Shown: positions 7,955 through 17,346, counted from the stretch's first letter. The stretch: 64,000 bases of DNA from Nocardioidaceae bacterium UBA4001 (GCA_002384855.1 DGBP01000058.1:1-64000), one strand, 5' to 3'. Notes: generated by a model from the sequence alone, not told the origin. A program made the numbers and translations.

Positions 7955-9427
7955 TCAGGCCCGCGCGGCGCCGTACCCGAGCAGGGCGGCGAGGCCGAGG
8001 GCGCTGCGCGGGGCGTAGCCGCTGCGCCACAGCCCGCCGTGCACCGCGGCGAACGCCTCGTCCTGCCAGGGGTGCTCGTGCCGCGGGCCGCCGTCCGTGT
8101 GGAGGTCGTGCACCAGGAGGGCTGCCATCAGCACGTTGGAGGTCGCCGGGTCGAACACCTCGACCCCGAACCGGTGGGCACCGGCGTACGCCGCGGCGAG
8201 GGCGCGGTTCTTCACGACCGACCGGGTCCGCGTCGGCGGTGCGACGTTCAGCGACACCGTCGTACCGCCGTCGCGCGCCACCGCGGCACGCCAGCGCTGG
8301 AGCCGCTTGGCGAGTGCGTAGTTCGGACCCTGCTGGGCCACGAGGCTGTCGTTGATGCCGGGGTCGGAGCCGGCGACGTAGGAACGGTGCAGCAGCCTTC
8401 CCGCGCTGATCGTGCGCAGCGGACGACCCAGCAGCTTCGCCGCCGCGGAACGACCTTCGTAGCTGCGGGTCGACTGCTCGACCGCGTCGCCGGGCACCGC
8501 GAACACGTCGGTGGGGGTGGCCAGGAAGGCGAGTGCGAGGTCGTCACGAGCTACCAGCAGGCGGGTGGTGAGCGCGTCCACGGCCATCGAGACCCGGACG
8601 TTGGTGGCGCCGTCGGCGTACACGTAGTTGCCGAGGACCAGCGGACCGGAGAGCTGGGACAGCCAGTCGGCGACCTCGGGAACCTCCGCGGTCAGGTCCG
8701 CGCCGGTGTGCTGGTGGAGGACACCGGCACCTCCCGGCTCGACCGGGAGGACCGCCGTCCCGGCGCCGGTCCGGGCCTGATCCAGCACCCGCTGCCAGAC
8801 GTCCGGCCGCGGCAGGTCCACGGCGGCAACCGTCGCGCCCCAGTGCAGGAGCGCCTGGAGCGGACCCATCTCCGCCCCCGCCCCGAGGACGGCGACGGTG
8901 CGACCTTCGAGGCGCAGCCAGTCGGGGTTCTCCATGACCAGGCGCACGGCGTCGGCCGCGGTGGGCTCCATGACCCCGTCGAGCACCCAGGCGTCGAGCC
9001 GGTCGTGCAGGTCGTCACCGCGCAGTCGACGCCCGTGGTACGGCAGGGACAGCTCGGTCTCCGGCTCGCCCTCCCCCTCCACCTCGATCGTGCCGAGGGA
9101 CCGGGCGGGTGCCGCGGTCTGCCAGGTCGCCAACGGCAGGTCGTCGCCCTCCGGGGAGGTCACGTGCATGCGGCCGTGGAGGGAGCCCAGCCCGTCGCGG
9201 GCGACGGTCAGCGCGGCCTCCCGCGACGTCAGGCCCGCCTCGAGGAGCCGGCGGAAGTGGACCAGGTAGCCGCTCCGCCAGCTCGTCTCCCGCTCTGCCT
9301 CCCTCGAACCGGTCGGGTCGACCCCGCGGAGCGCGTCCGCGACGACGGCCCGGCCGACCTCACCCGTGCTGCGCCGGCCGTCGGCGGATCGGGGGAAGAC
9401 GATGCCGTGCTGCTGGTCGGTGCTCAT
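7955..9427 (-). CDS. conserved hypothetical protein with Rossmann-like motif (490 aa)
   Basis: I do not recognise a characterised family. The protein is soluble, with no signal or membrane segments. An N-terminal part of about 170 residues contains LLEAGLTSREAALTVARDGL. A nucleotide-binding-like strand-turn-helix at 178-205 reads VAVLGAGAEMGPLQALLHWG and then ATVAAVDLPRP, resembling NAD(P) Rossmann folds. Later conserved-looking parts are GNYVYADGATNVRVSMAVDA near 290 and the C-terminal SNVLMAALLVHDL. A reductase or saccharopine-dehydrogenase-like activity is possible but unproven. The ATG at 9427 is preferred: a CATGAT hexamer lies exactly six bases upstream, as in leaderless transcripts, while the longer frame to 9514 would run across the divergent promoter. 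Confidence 0.72.
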   Translation of the reverse strand: MSTDQQHGIVFPRSADGRRSTGEVGRAVVADALRGVDPTGSREAERETSWRSGYLVHFRRLLEAGLTSREAALTVARDGLGSLHGRMHVTSPEGDDLPLATWQTAAPARSLGTIEVEGEGEPETELSLPYHGRRLRGDDLHDRLDAWVLDGVMEPTAADAVRLVMENPDWLRLEGRTVAVLGAGAEMGPLQALLHWGATVAAVDLPRPDVWQRVLDQARTGAGTAVLPVEPGGAGVLHQHTGADLTAEVPEVADWLSQLSGPLVLGNYVYADGATNVRVSMAVDALTTRLLVARDDLALAFLATPTDVFAVPGDAVEQSTRSYEGRSAAAKLLGRPLRTISAGRLLHRSYVAGSDPGINDSLVAQQGPNYALAKRLQRWRAAVARDGGTTVSLNVAPPTRTRSVVKNRALAAAYAGAHRFGVEVFDPATSNVLMAALLVHDLHTDGGPRHEHPWQDEAFAAVHGGLWRSGYAPRSALGLAALLGYGAARA

Positions 9428-9521
9428 CGCCTCATCATGCCCGAGCACCCCGGGCGCGTACCCTCCCAGGACGGGACGTTCGACCCGGGTGCCGCCACCT
9501 CTCGCCGGGGACAATCGCGGG
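9428..9521. promoter_or_regulatory. divergent leaderless promoter pair
   Basis: This 94-bp gap separates the divergent 490-aa gene and DedA-like gene. Each start codon has a -10-like hexamer six bases upstream: CATGAT-GAGGCG-ATG leftward and GACAAT-CGCGGG-GTG rightward. The spacing puts transcription start at the first base of each start codon. Confidence 0.5.
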
Positions 9522-9992
9522 GTGCTGTCGCAGCTGCCCGTCGAAGTCGTCGCCTACGTCTTCCTCGTCGTCGTGGTGCACCTGCGCGCCGGTGGCACCT
9601 ACGCCCTCGGCCGCCTCGCCCGACACGCCGGAGACCGGTCGCGAGCCTCCGGGGTGCTGGGCCGTCCGATGGTGCGACGCAGCGAGCAGCTCGTCGGCCG
9701 GTTCGGCCCACCCGCGGTCTCGGCGTCCTTCCTCACCGTCGGCTTCCAGTCGGCGATGAACCTGACCGCAGGGTTCCTCCGGATGCCGCTGCGCCACTAC
9801 CTGCCCGCCCTGACCGTGGGTGCGCTGATCTGGGCGGGGATGTACCTCAGCGTCGGCCTCGCGGTGCTGCGGGCCTGGAACGCCGACGGAAACAGCACGG
9901 CGGTGCTCGCGGTGGCGGTGCTGGTCGCCCTCGTCGGCGGGCTCGCCGTGGGCGTCCGGCGTCGGTGGCTGGCGCCGGTCGCGGTGGACTGA
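9522..9992 (+). CDS. small DedA-like (SNARE-associated/VTT) membrane protein
   Basis: A 156-aa membrane protein that reads as a short DedA/VTT-type protein. An N-terminal hydrophobic segment (VVAYVFLVVVVHLRAGGTY) is followed by YALGRLARHAG, like the Gly-x-x-Tyr-x-x-Gly-Arg turn of DedA. A re-entrant-like helix (FGPPAVSASFLTVGFQ...MNLTAGF) comes next, then LPALTVGALIWAGMY and a last transmembrane helix before a basic tail. DedA proteins are usually about 200 aa and are linked to lipid scrambling and membrane homeostasis; this one is shorter at the N-terminus. The GTG at 9522 is chosen because of the GACAAT hexamer six bases upstream. Family assignment is moderate. Confidence 0.65.
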   Translation: MLSQLPVEVVAYVFLVVVVHLRAGGTYALGRLARHAGDRSRASGVLGRPMVRRSEQLVGRFGPPAVSASFLTVGFQSAMNLTAGFLRMPLRHYLPALTVGALIWAGMYLSVGLAVLRAWNADGNSTAVLAVAVLVALVGGLAVGVRRRWLAPVAVD

Positions 9993-10004
9993 GCGGACGA
10001 CCGA

Positions 10005-13000
10005 TCAGTCGTCGAAGAGCGCCCGGACGTCCTCGGCGCTGATCGCGGCGCCCGCGGCCCCCTCACCGTCGACCACCTTCGCGAACAGCGCGGCCTTGCG
10101 AGCCTTGAGCTGCATGACCTTCTCCTCGATGGTGCCTGCCGACACCAGGCGGTAGACCATCACCGGCCGGTCCTGGCCGATCCGGTGCGCGCGGTCGACC
10201 GCCTGGGCCTCGACGGCGGGGTTCCACCACGGGTCGAGGACGAAGACGTAGTCGGCCTCGGTGAGCGTGAGCCCCACGCCGCCGGCCTTGAGGCTGATCA
10301 GGAACACCGTCGCGTCCCCGCCCTTGAACTCGTCCACGACCTCGCCGCGTCGGCGGGTGGTGCCGTCGAGGTACGTCGAGGCGACCCCCTCGCGCTCGAG
10401 CCGGGCGCGGACCCGTCGCAGGAAGGACGTGAACTGGCTGAACACCAGGGCCCGGTGCCCCTCGTCCCTCAGCTCGAGGAGGTGGTCGACGAGGAGGTCG
10501 AGCTTGGCGGAGCCGACGGCGTCGTACTCCTCGTCGACCAGGCCTGCGTCGAGGCTGAGCTGCCGCAGCCTGGTCAGCGACCGGAAGATCGCGATGCGGT
10601 GCTTGTCGAAGTCGTCCACCAGCCCGAGCACGGTCTGGCGCTCGCGCTGCAGGTGGGTGTCGTAGATCTTGCGGTGCCTCGGGGAGAGCCGCACCTCGAG
10701 GACCTGCTCCTGCTTCGGCGGGAGGTCGGAGGCGACGAGCTCCTTGGTGCGGCGCAGCAGGAACGGCCGGATCCGGCGCCGGAACCGGTCGAGCACGGCC
10801 GCGTCGCCGAGCCGCTCGACGGGGTTGGCGACCTGCTCGACGAACCGCTGCGGGTAGGGGTACAGGCCCGGGGCGACGATGGACAGCAGGGACCACAGGT
10901 CCAGCAGCCTGTTCTCCAGCGGCGTGCCGGTCAGGGCCAGCCGGAACGGCACGTCGAGACGGCGCACGGACTGGTAGGTCTTGCCGCGGTGGTTCTTGAC
11001 CGTCTGCGCCTCGTCGAGGACCAGGCCGCCCCAGGGCAGCGCGGCGTAGGAGTCCACCTCGAGGCGGTAGAGGGTGTAGGAGGTGACGACGACGTCGGCG
11101 CCCTCGGCGAGGGCCGCGACCGACGTGCCCCGTCGCGAGTGCGACTCGGTCACTGTCCGGACGACCAGACCCGGCGTGAACGTCGCCGCCTCGTGGGCCC
11201 AGGTGGAGACCACGCTGGTCGGGGCCACCACCAGGAACGGACCCGCACCCCGGTCCCGGGCGTAGGCCATCAGCGCGAGGGTCTGGAGCGTCTTGCCGAG
11301 CCCCATGTCGTCGGCGAGGATCCCGCCGAGCCCGGCCTGCCACAGGAAGGCCAGCCACCGGAACCCGTCGCGCTGGTAGTGACGGAGGTCGGCCTTGAGC
11401 CCGACCGGCTCGACGTCGGGGAGCGTCTCGAGGCCTCGCAGAGCCTGGGCGGCACGGACCCACTCCTCGGCCTGGGCGTCGACGATGCCGACCTCGGCGA
11501 GCTCGTCCCACAGACCGAGGTCGTGGTGGCCGACCCGGACGCCGTCGTCGGGCTGCTCGTGGAGCTCGCCGGCGGCGTTCACCAGCTCGGCGAGCTGTCG
11601 GAACTCGGGGCGGTCGATGTCGATGTGCAGACCGCTGCGCATGATGATCCGCGGCAGGCCCCGGGTGAGTGCCTCGAGCAGGTGGGCGAGGGCGATGAAC
11701 TGGCCGTCGACGCGGATCTCCACCTCGAGGTCGAGCCAGTCGGTGCGGCCGTCCTCGTCCTCGCCTGTCGACGGGGTGGTGAACCGGATCTCCGGAGCCC
11801 CTCGGGCCTCCTGGTAGTCCGGGCGGGCGCCGACCTCCTCGAGCTCGAGCAGCTCCGACGCCTCCAGCCCCGGCAGCACGTCCTCGGCGAAGCCGATCGC
11901 CTTCACGTCCCGCAACGTCTGCTCGACGAGCAGCCCGACCTCACGACGGTCGCTGCCGCAGAGCCGGTGCACCTGCTCGTCCGCCAGGGACGCCAGGAAG
12001 CCGACCAGCAGCTCCTCCTCGCGGTCGGCGCGGCGGACGCCACGCAGCCCATGGGTGTCGTCGAGGCGGTAGACACGGTCGTCGTCGCCCACGCGGTAGC
12101 GCCAGGTCCACAGCAGGTGGACCTCGTCGACCGCCTTCCACTCAACGGTCAGCGCCAACCGGGGCTCGACCGGCTCCGGGACGGCGACCGATCCGTCGGA
12201 GGAGATGACGGGCACGTGGCGCTGGAGACGAGGGAGGTACTCCGCGACGAGGTCGCCCCTGTCGGCGGCGGGCACGACCAGCTCGTCGGCGGTGCTCAGC
12301 AGCCGCCGGACCTCCGGCCCCGCAGGACGCGCGAGCCGGGCCAGCAGCACAGACCAGGTCGAGCCGGTGCGACCCGGCGCCCAGAGCGCGACGCCGTGAC
12401 CGGTCTCCCCGAGCACGTCGATGCTCTCCGCGCCGAACCACTCGCCGTCCAGGTGCACGCCCAGTCGCAGGTGGGCGTCGCGCTGGGGTGCGGCGTTCAC
12501 ATCCATCTGGATCGTCACCGGGTCCGGGTGCAGACTCACGCTGTCGAGGCCGGCACCCGCGACGAGCTCGACGCCGACCTCGGCCAGCCGGGCGAGCAGC
12601 GACCACAGCGACGGCCCGAACGAGGACAGCGGAAGGTGGCTCTCGGCCCCGTGGTAGAGGTTGCGCTGGGCCGCGCGGTAGGCGGCGAGCAGCTCCCCCA
12701 GCAGGGTGACCTGCTCGGCCGGGTGGCGGTGCCAACGAGGGTCGAGGTGCTGGACGTCGACCCACGAGATGCCCGAGCGCACCCAGTTGTCCCGCGCGCC
12801 CCGCTGCAGGGGCCGGACCCGGAGGCTGCCGCGGCGGGTGGAGGTCTGCTCGGACCATCCGGCGTAGCGGCTGGCGGACGTGCGCTGGTTCAGCTCGACG
12901 GAGAGTGCAAGGGGCTTCCGCGTCCGCTGCTGCGGTGCGGCATCGAGCTCCTCCAGGACCGAGCTGAGTCGGCGCTCCCACCGACGAGACGTGCTGCCGG

Positions 13001-13316
13001 CGGCGTACTCCTGCCGGGCACGCACGGTGAGCAGCAGGGCGACGGCGTGCTTGCAGCCCTCGCCGACCGGGCAGCTGCAGCGGGCATAGGTCCACGCTCC
13101 CGGACCGCTCTGCCCGACGCTGACCAGCGTGTTGTAGACCTCGCCGCTCGCACCCTCGACGCTCCCCCGGATCGTCAGGTCACCGTCGGCGTCGAGGGTG
13201 TCGGCGCACGCCAGCACCTTGCCCTGCCGCACGTAGTCGACCGCACGCTGGAGCGTCGACGAGCCGAAGCGACACCGCAGCTCGTCGTCGTCGAGGAGGA
13301 GGTCCAGGTCGAGCAC
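10005..13316 (-). CDS. SWIM zinc-finger SNF2/Rad54-type DEAD/DEAH helicase
   Basis: A 1103-aa Swi2/Snf2 DNA translocase. A SWIM zinc finger lies at about residues 79-91 (CSCPVGEGCKHA, CxCx5CxH). A long middle region of about 500 residues carries the bacterial SNF2-associated domain. The ATPase core follows: motif I DDMGLGKTLQT near 670, motif II DEAQTVKN near 768, TGTPLENRLLDLWSLL, then the C-terminal lobe with VFSQFTSFL, LDGTTRR and motif VI AVDRAHRIGQ. Such proteins remodel or move along DNA in an ATP-dependent way; the bacterial target is unknown. The GTG start has TAGGCT exactly six bases upstream, so the transcript is probably leaderless. It is divergent from the aminotransferase gene. 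Confidence 0.9.
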   Translation of the reverse strand: MLDLDLLLDDDELRCRFGSSTLQRAVDYVRQGKVLACADTLDADGDLTIRGSVEGASGEVYNTLVSVGQSGPGAWTYARCSCPVGEGCKHAVALLLTVRARQEYAAGSTSRRWERRLSSVLEELDAAPQQRTRKPLALSVELNQRTSASRYAGWSEQTSTRRGSLRVRPLQRGARDNWVRSGISWVDVQHLDPRWHRHPAEQVTLLGELLAAYRAAQRNLYHGAESHLPLSSFGPSLWSLLARLAEVGVELVAGAGLDSVSLHPDPVTIQMDVNAAPQRDAHLRLGVHLDGEWFGAESIDVLGETGHGVALWAPGRTGSTWSVLLARLARPAGPEVRRLLSTADELVVPAADRGDLVAEYLPRLQRHVPVISSDGSVAVPEPVEPRLALTVEWKAVDEVHLLWTWRYRVGDDDRVYRLDDTHGLRGVRRADREEELLVGFLASLADEQVHRLCGSDRREVGLLVEQTLRDVKAIGFAEDVLPGLEASELLELEEVGARPDYQEARGAPEIRFTTPSTGEDEDGRTDWLDLEVEIRVDGQFIALAHLLEALTRGLPRIIMRSGLHIDIDRPEFRQLAELVNAAGELHEQPDDGVRVGHHDLGLWDELAEVGIVDAQAEEWVRAAQALRGLETLPDVEPVGLKADLRHYQRDGFRWLAFLWQAGLGGILADDMGLGKTLQTLALMAYARDRGAGPFLVVAPTSVVSTWAHEAATFTPGLVVRTVTESHSRRGTSVAALAEGADVVVTSYTLYRLEVDSYAALPWGGLVLDEAQTVKNHRGKTYQSVRRLDVPFRLALTGTPLENRLLDLWSLLSIVAPGLYPYPQRFVEQVANPVERLGDAAVLDRFRRRIRPFLLRRTKELVASDLPPKQEQVLEVRLSPRHRKIYDTHLQRERQTVLGLVDDFDKHRIAIFRSLTRLRQLSLDAGLVDEEYDAVGSAKLDLLVDHLLELRDEGHRALVFSQFTSFLRRVRARLEREGVASTYLDGTTRRRGEVVDEFKGGDATVFLISLKAGGVGLTLTEADYVFVLDPWWNPAVEAQAVDRAHRIGQDRPVMVYRLVSAGTIEEKVMQLKARKAALFAKVVDGEGAAGAAISAEDVRALFDD

Positions 13317-13401
13317 GGGTCGAGCCTAGGCGCCACCCCCGACAGACCTTGGTCTGCGTCTCATCCTTGACCCGGAGGCCCCGGGCGGCCACAGTCCGAC
13401 C
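13317..13401. promoter_or_regulatory. divergent leaderless promoter pair
   Basis: This 85-bp gap lies between the SNF2 helicase and aminotransferase genes. TAGGCT sits six bases before the leftward GTG, and CACAGT six bases before the rightward ATG. Both fit the -10 rule for leaderless actinobacterial genes. Confidence 0.5.
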
Positions 13402-14766
13402 ATGCGCACCGACATCGACCGCACCCGTCTCGCATCCCTCCTTGAGCGCGAGCGGGCCGCCTACACCGCCGACCACCCCGCCTCGGAGATGCTCTTCAGA
13501 GAGGCCGACCACCTCTTCGGCCGTGTGCCGATGACGTGGATGGCGATGTGGAGCGGCGGTTTCCCGCTGTACCTCGACCGCGCGCACGGCAACCGGATCA
13601 TCGACGTCGACGGCCGGGAGTACGTCGACTTCGCGCTCGGCGACACGGGCGCGATGGCCGGCCACTCCCCCCGGGCCACCGTGGAGGCGGTGACCCGTCG
13701 CCTGGGCGAGCTCGGCGGGATCACCACGATGCTGCCGACCGCCGACGCGGAGTGGGTCGGCGCCGAGCTGACCCGCCGCTTCGGCCTCCCGCTGTGGTCG
13801 TTCACGCTGACCGCCACCGACGCGAACCGCTGGGCGATCCGCCTCGCGCGCCTCGCGACCGGGCGGCCGAAGATCCTCACCTTCGCCTACTGCTACCACG
13901 GTTCGGTCGACGAGGCGTTCGCGGTGCCCGGCGAGGACGGTACGGCGGTCGCCCGTCCGGGCCTGGTCGGCGCGGCGGTCCCCCTGTCCCAGACCACCCG
14001 GGTCGCCGAGTTCAACGACCTCGCCGACGTCGAGGCTCAGCTCGTCAACGGGGACGTGGCCGCGATCCTCACCGAGCCCGCGCTGACGAACATCGGCATC
14101 GTGCTGCCCGAGCCCGGTTTCCTCGAGGGCCTCCGGGAGCTCGCCACGCGCTACGGCGCCCTCCTCATGATCGACGAGACGCACACGTTCTCCGCGGGTC
14201 CGGGCGGCGTGACCGGGCTCCTGCGCCTGGAGCCGGACATCCTCGTGATCGGCAAGAGCATCGGCGGCGGCATCCCGAGCGGCGCGTACGGCATCTCCGA
14301 GGACGTCGCCCGCGCTGTGAACGCCCACCCCGAGGCCGACCTCGTCGACGTGGGCGGGGTGGGCGGCACCCTCGCCGGCAACGCCCTGTCGGTGGCAGCG
14401 ATGCGGGCGACGCTGGAGCACGTGCTGACCGAGGACGCGTTCGCGCACATGATCCACCTGGCATCCGAGTTCACCGACGGCGTGCAGGAGACCATCGACC
14501 GGACGGGGGTCCCGTGGTCGGTGAGCCAGCTCGGCGCCCGCGCGGAGTACCGGTTCGCCTCACCCGCACCTCGCGACGGCAGCTCCTCGGCAGCATCCGC
14601 GGACGACGAGCTCGACGAGTACCTGCACCTGTACCTCGCCAACCGCGGCGTGCTGATCACCCCGTTCCACAACATGGCGCTGATGTGCCCCGACACCTCC
14701 GCCGAGGACGTCGTACTGCACACCCGGCTCTTCGGCGAGGCCGTCGATGAGCTGGTCGGCCGGTGA
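13402..14766 (+). CDS. class III PLP-dependent aminotransferase / aminomutase-like
   Basis: A 454-aa fold-type I PLP enzyme close in pattern to glutamate-1-semialdehyde aminomutase-like transaminases. It has YVDFALGDTGAMAGHSPRA near the N-terminus and the cofactor-binding LLMIDETHTFSAGPGG near 250-265. The Schiff-base Lys is in VIGKSIGGGIPSGAYGI, about residue 285. TLTATDANRWAIRLARLATG fits the residue contacting the PLP phosphate. Hem-type HemL is less likely because the gene is linked to an SDR oxidoreductase, with a 4-bp stop/start overlap, rather than to haem genes. An amino-alcohol or beta-amino-acid pathway is possible. The substrate is unknown. Confidence 0.85.
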   Translation: MRTDIDRTRLASLLERERAAYTADHPASEMLFREADHLFGRVPMTWMAMWSGGFPLYLDRAHGNRIIDVDGREYVDFALGDTGAMAGHSPRATVEAVTRRLGELGGITTMLPTADAEWVGAELTRRFGLPLWSFTLTATDANRWAIRLARLATGRPKILTFAYCYHGSVDEAFAVPGEDGTAVARPGLVGAAVPLSQTTRVAEFNDLADVEAQLVNGDVAAILTEPALTNIGIVLPEPGFLEGLRELATRYGALLMIDETHTFSAGPGGVTGLLRLEPDILVIGKSIGGGIPSGAYGISEDVARAVNAHPEADLVDVGGVGGTLAGNALSVAAMRATLEHVLTEDAFAHMIHLASEFTDGVQETIDRTGVPWSVSQLGARAEYRFASPAPRDGSSSAASADDELDEYLHLYLANRGVLITPFHNMALMCPDTSAEDVVLHTRLFGEAVDELVGR

Positions 14767-15593
14767 GCAGCGGCCGACCGACGGCGCTCCCGGGGGTGTG
14801 CTCCCTCGACGGGCGCGTCGCGCTGGTGACCGGGGCGGGCTCGCCCGACGGGATCGGCTTCGCGACGGCCCGACTGCTCGGGGATCTCGGTGCCGCGGTA
14901 GCCGTAGGGGCGACCACGGAGCGGGCGCACCAGCGTGCCACCGAGCTCACCGACACGGGCATCCGGGCCGTGGGCGTGGTCGCCGACCTCACCGACGAGG
15001 ACCAGGTGGCCCGCGCCGTCGCCGACGTCACGCGCGCCCTCGGTGCCCCGACGGTGCTCGTGAACAACGCGGGCATGACCAGCGCCTCCGCACCCGCGCT
15101 CACCCCCGACGCACCCGGCGGCACCGAGTCGGGCACGGTGACCGGCCTCTCCCACGCGCAGTGGCGGCGCTCCCTCGCGCGGAACCTCGACACCGCTTTC
15201 CTCACCACTCGGGCCGTCCTGCCGGGCATGCAGGCAGCCGGCTGGGGTCGGATCGTGATGGTGACGTCGGTGACCGGGTCGGTGATGGCGATGGGAGGCG
15301 AGGCCGCCTACGCCGCCGCGAAGGCCGGAATGTTAGGCCTCGCGCGGTCGGTCGCCGTGGACTTCGCACGTGACGCGATCACCGCGAACGCCGTCGCGCC
15401 CGGCTGGGTCGCAACCGCCAGCCAGACTGTCGACGAGGTCGGGCAGGGGCGGCACACCCCGGTCGGTCGCAGCGCACGGCCCGAGGAGGTCGCGGCGGCG
15501 GTCGCCTTCCTGAGCAGCCCCGGGGCGTCGTACGTCACCGGCCAGTGCCTCGTCGTCGACGGCGGGAACTCCGTCGCCGAGGAACGCGCCTGA
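14763..15593 (+). CDS. SDR-family oxidoreductase
   Basis: A 276-aa short-chain dehydrogenase/reductase with a classical Rossmann start, VALVTGAGSPDGIGFATARL at about residues 19-38. NNAG is intact (LVNNAGMTS). The catalytic Ser is in VMVTSVTGS, and the YxxxK pair is in YAAAKAGMLGLAR. The C-terminal PGWVAT and SSPGASYVTGQCLVVDGG complete the fold. An insertion between the NNAG strand and the catalytic helix (PALTPDAPGGTESGTV) makes it slightly longer than typical 250-aa members. The GTG start overlaps the aminotransferase stop by 4 bp, so the two probably serve one pathway, for example oxidising an alcohol before or after transamination. Cofactor preference cannot be read with confidence. Confidence 0.88.
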   Translation: MSSGRPTALPGVCSLDGRVALVTGAGSPDGIGFATARLLGDLGAAVAVGATTERAHQRATELTDTGIRAVGVVADLTDEDQVARAVADVTRALGAPTVLVNNAGMTSASAPALTPDAPGGTESGTVTGLSHAQWRRSLARNLDTAFLTTRAVLPGMQAAGWGRIVMVTSVTGSVMAMGGEAAYAAAKAGMLGLARSVAVDFARDAITANAVAPGWVATASQTVDEVGQGRHTPVGRSARPEEVAAAVAFLSSPGASYVTGQCLVVDGGNSVAEERA

Positions 15594-15603
15594 CCGACGA
15601 CCC

Positions 15604-16110
15604 GGATCCGTGCCGTTCTGCGAAGCATCGGGAGCATCGCGCGCCAGGCAAGCCCACCACGCGGTGTCGAACCTGAACGCCCCCGAGACCAAGGCCCACG
15701 GCATCGGCATCTACACCCCCGGCCTGGGGCACCGCCGCACGTTCCCGGGTGCTCCCCTCCTCAGCTGCCCGCCGCGAGGTCGTGGTCGACGCGGGGACGG
15801 GCCGCGTGCTGGCGAACCAGGAGCGTGAGCAGCGGCCAGGGTCCGCAAGGGCCTCCTCCACCTCGTCGGCACCGGCAAGGGTGCTCTGAGGCTGGCCGCG
15901 CTCGGGGTGCGGTCCCGGGTCTCGGTGAGGTACGGCCTCAGCCGGGCAGCCAAGGTGGCCGTCGGGGGCAGCGTCGTGGTGCTCCGCGACGGCGAGGTCC
16001 TCGCTCCCAACGACCTCGAGATGCACCCGCGCACGCTGCGACCCGGCGTCGCCGAGCTCGACGTGCGGCTGAACGGGGCGACAGCAAGCAGCACCGTCAT
16101 GGTGGGATGA
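15604..16110 (+). pseudogene. broken gene of unrecognised family
   Basis: Coding-like sequence runs through this 500-bp gap but in several frames. One frame reads ETKAHGIGIYTPGLGHRRTF. A second reads REVVVDAGTGRVLANQE (about 15775-15825). A third, from about 15831 to the stop at 16110, reads RVRKGLLHLVGTGKGALRLA, then VSVRYGLSRAAKVAVGG and LRDGEVLAPNDLEMHPRTL. The pieces look consecutive and joined by small indels, so I read this as the 3' part of a decayed gene. The last piece could be made as a 67-aa protein from the GTG at 15907, but it has no clear ribosome-binding site. I do not recognise the family. Confidence 0.4.
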
Positions 16111-16165
16111 GGCCACCGATCACGACCAGCCGGCCTCGAGCCTGACCGCCGGCCGAGAGGAAGAC

Positions 16166-17224
16166 ATGGACATCGAGACCCCGGCACTCGTGGTGGATCT
16201 CGACCGGCTCACGGACAACGTCGAGCGGATGACTGACCGCGTGGGTCAGCGCGGTCTGGCCCTCCGCCCACACGCCAAGACCCACAAGAGTGTCGAGATC
16301 GCTCGCATGCAGCTCGACGCCGGAGCCGCCGGACTGACCGTCGCGACCCTGTCCGAGGCAGAGGTGTTCGCGGACTCGGGCCTCTCCGACCTGTTCATCG
16401 CCTACCCGGTCTTCCCACGTGGTCCGAAGGCGGACCGGCTCCGTCGGCTGCTGGACCGCGTGGACCTCTCCGTTGGCATCGACAACCCCGCCGGGGCCGC
16501 GGCGGTGGCCGACGCGGCCGCGGGCCGGAGCGTCCGGGTGGTGCTGGAGATCGACAGCGGCCAGCATCGCACCGGCGTCGCCCCGGCCCAGGCTGCGGAC
16601 CTGGCTCGATGGTGCAGTGAGCTCGGACTGCAGGTCGTCGGGGTGTTCACCCATGGCGGGCACTCCTACAAGGACCCCGGCGCTCCCAGCGGCGCGAGCG
16701 TCGACGAGGGCGACACCCTGGTTCAGGCACATCACACGCTCAGTGCTGCCGGGTTCGACGTCAGCGTCGTCAGCGCCGGCTCGACACCGACCACCGGGGT
16801 CGAGCGACCCCCCGAGGTGACCGAGGAGCGCCCGGGGTCCTACGTCTTCTACGACCGGCAGCAGCTCGCCCTGGGCGCCTGCCGGAGGGAGCAGCTGGCC
16901 CTGACGGTCGCGGCGACCGTGGTCAGCGTTCGTCATGACCGGTTCGTGGTCGATGCCGGCTCGAAGGCCCTCGCGAGCGACCGGCCGCCCTGGCTGGAGG
17001 GTCACGGCTGGGTCCCCGAGCTCGGCGACGCGGTCGTCACCGCACTCTCGGAGCACCACGGGATCGTCGAGGGCGCCCCCGCTCTGCCGTCCGTGGGCGA
17101 CGTGGTCGCGGTGGTCCCCAACCACGTCTGCACCGTGGTGAACCTCTTCGACGAGTACGTCGTGGCCCGGGCCGGCCACGTCGTCGACCGGTGGCCCGTG
17201 TCCGCTCGCGGCCGCAACACCTGA
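16166..17224 (+). CDS. D-threonine aldolase / D-serine dehydratase-like (DSD1-type) PLP enzyme
   Basis: A 352-aa fold-type III PLP enzyme. The N-terminal alanine-racemase-like barrel begins IETPALVVDLDRLTDNVERM, and the PLP Lys is K38 in RPHAKTHKS. VLEIDSGQHRTGV and FTHGGHSY are typical barrel strands. The C-terminal domain has the metal-site pattern VVPNHVCTVVNLFDEY (His-x-Cys) near residues 318-322, as in D-threonine aldolases and eukaryote-type D-serine dehydratases. A reaction on a D-beta-hydroxy amino acid is therefore likely; which one cannot be told. The start ATG follows GAGAGGAAG. It lies in the same direction as the aminotransferase/SDR pair but is separated by a decayed gene, so operon membership is doubtful. 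Confidence 0.82.
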   Translation: MDIETPALVVDLDRLTDNVERMTDRVGQRGLALRPHAKTHKSVEIARMQLDAGAAGLTVATLSEAEVFADSGLSDLFIAYPVFPRGPKADRLRRLLDRVDLSVGIDNPAGAAAVADAAAGRSVRVVLEIDSGQHRTGVAPAQAADLARWCSELGLQVVGVFTHGGHSYKDPGAPSGASVDEGDTLVQAHHTLSAAGFDVSVVSAGSTPTTGVERPPEVTEERPGSYVFYDRQQLALGACRREQLALTVAATVVSVRHDRFVVDAGSKALASDRPPWLEGHGWVPELGDAVVTALSEHHGIVEGAPALPSVGDVVAVVPNHVCTVVNLFDEYVVARAGHVVDRWPVSARGRNT

Positions 17225-17229
17225 CCGCC

Positions 17230-17346
17230 GACCCGGTTCTTGCAGACCGCGGGCCTACGCGCGGGCGCTCCTCTCGGCGCTCCGGGGCTGACCGCGTCCG
17301 CACAAGAGCCGGGTCAGCGCGATCTGGTCTGCACAAGAGCCGGGTC
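17230..17346. repeat. interrupted inverted repeat between convergent genes
   Basis: The left arm, GACCCGGTTCTTGCAGACC at 17230-17248, matches the reverse complement of 17326-17346 with one mismatch and a 2-base gap. The arms flank about 77 bases and start just after the DSD1-like stop. This could be a bidirectional terminator between the converging genes or a dispersed repeat element. The right arm runs into the coding end of the sucrase/ferredoxin-like gene. Confidence 0.55.

Noticed and set aside
10185..13370. 1061-aa open frame opposite the SNF2 helicase
   Set aside because: Antisense shadow; the other strand has all SNF2 motifs and the SWIM finger in order.
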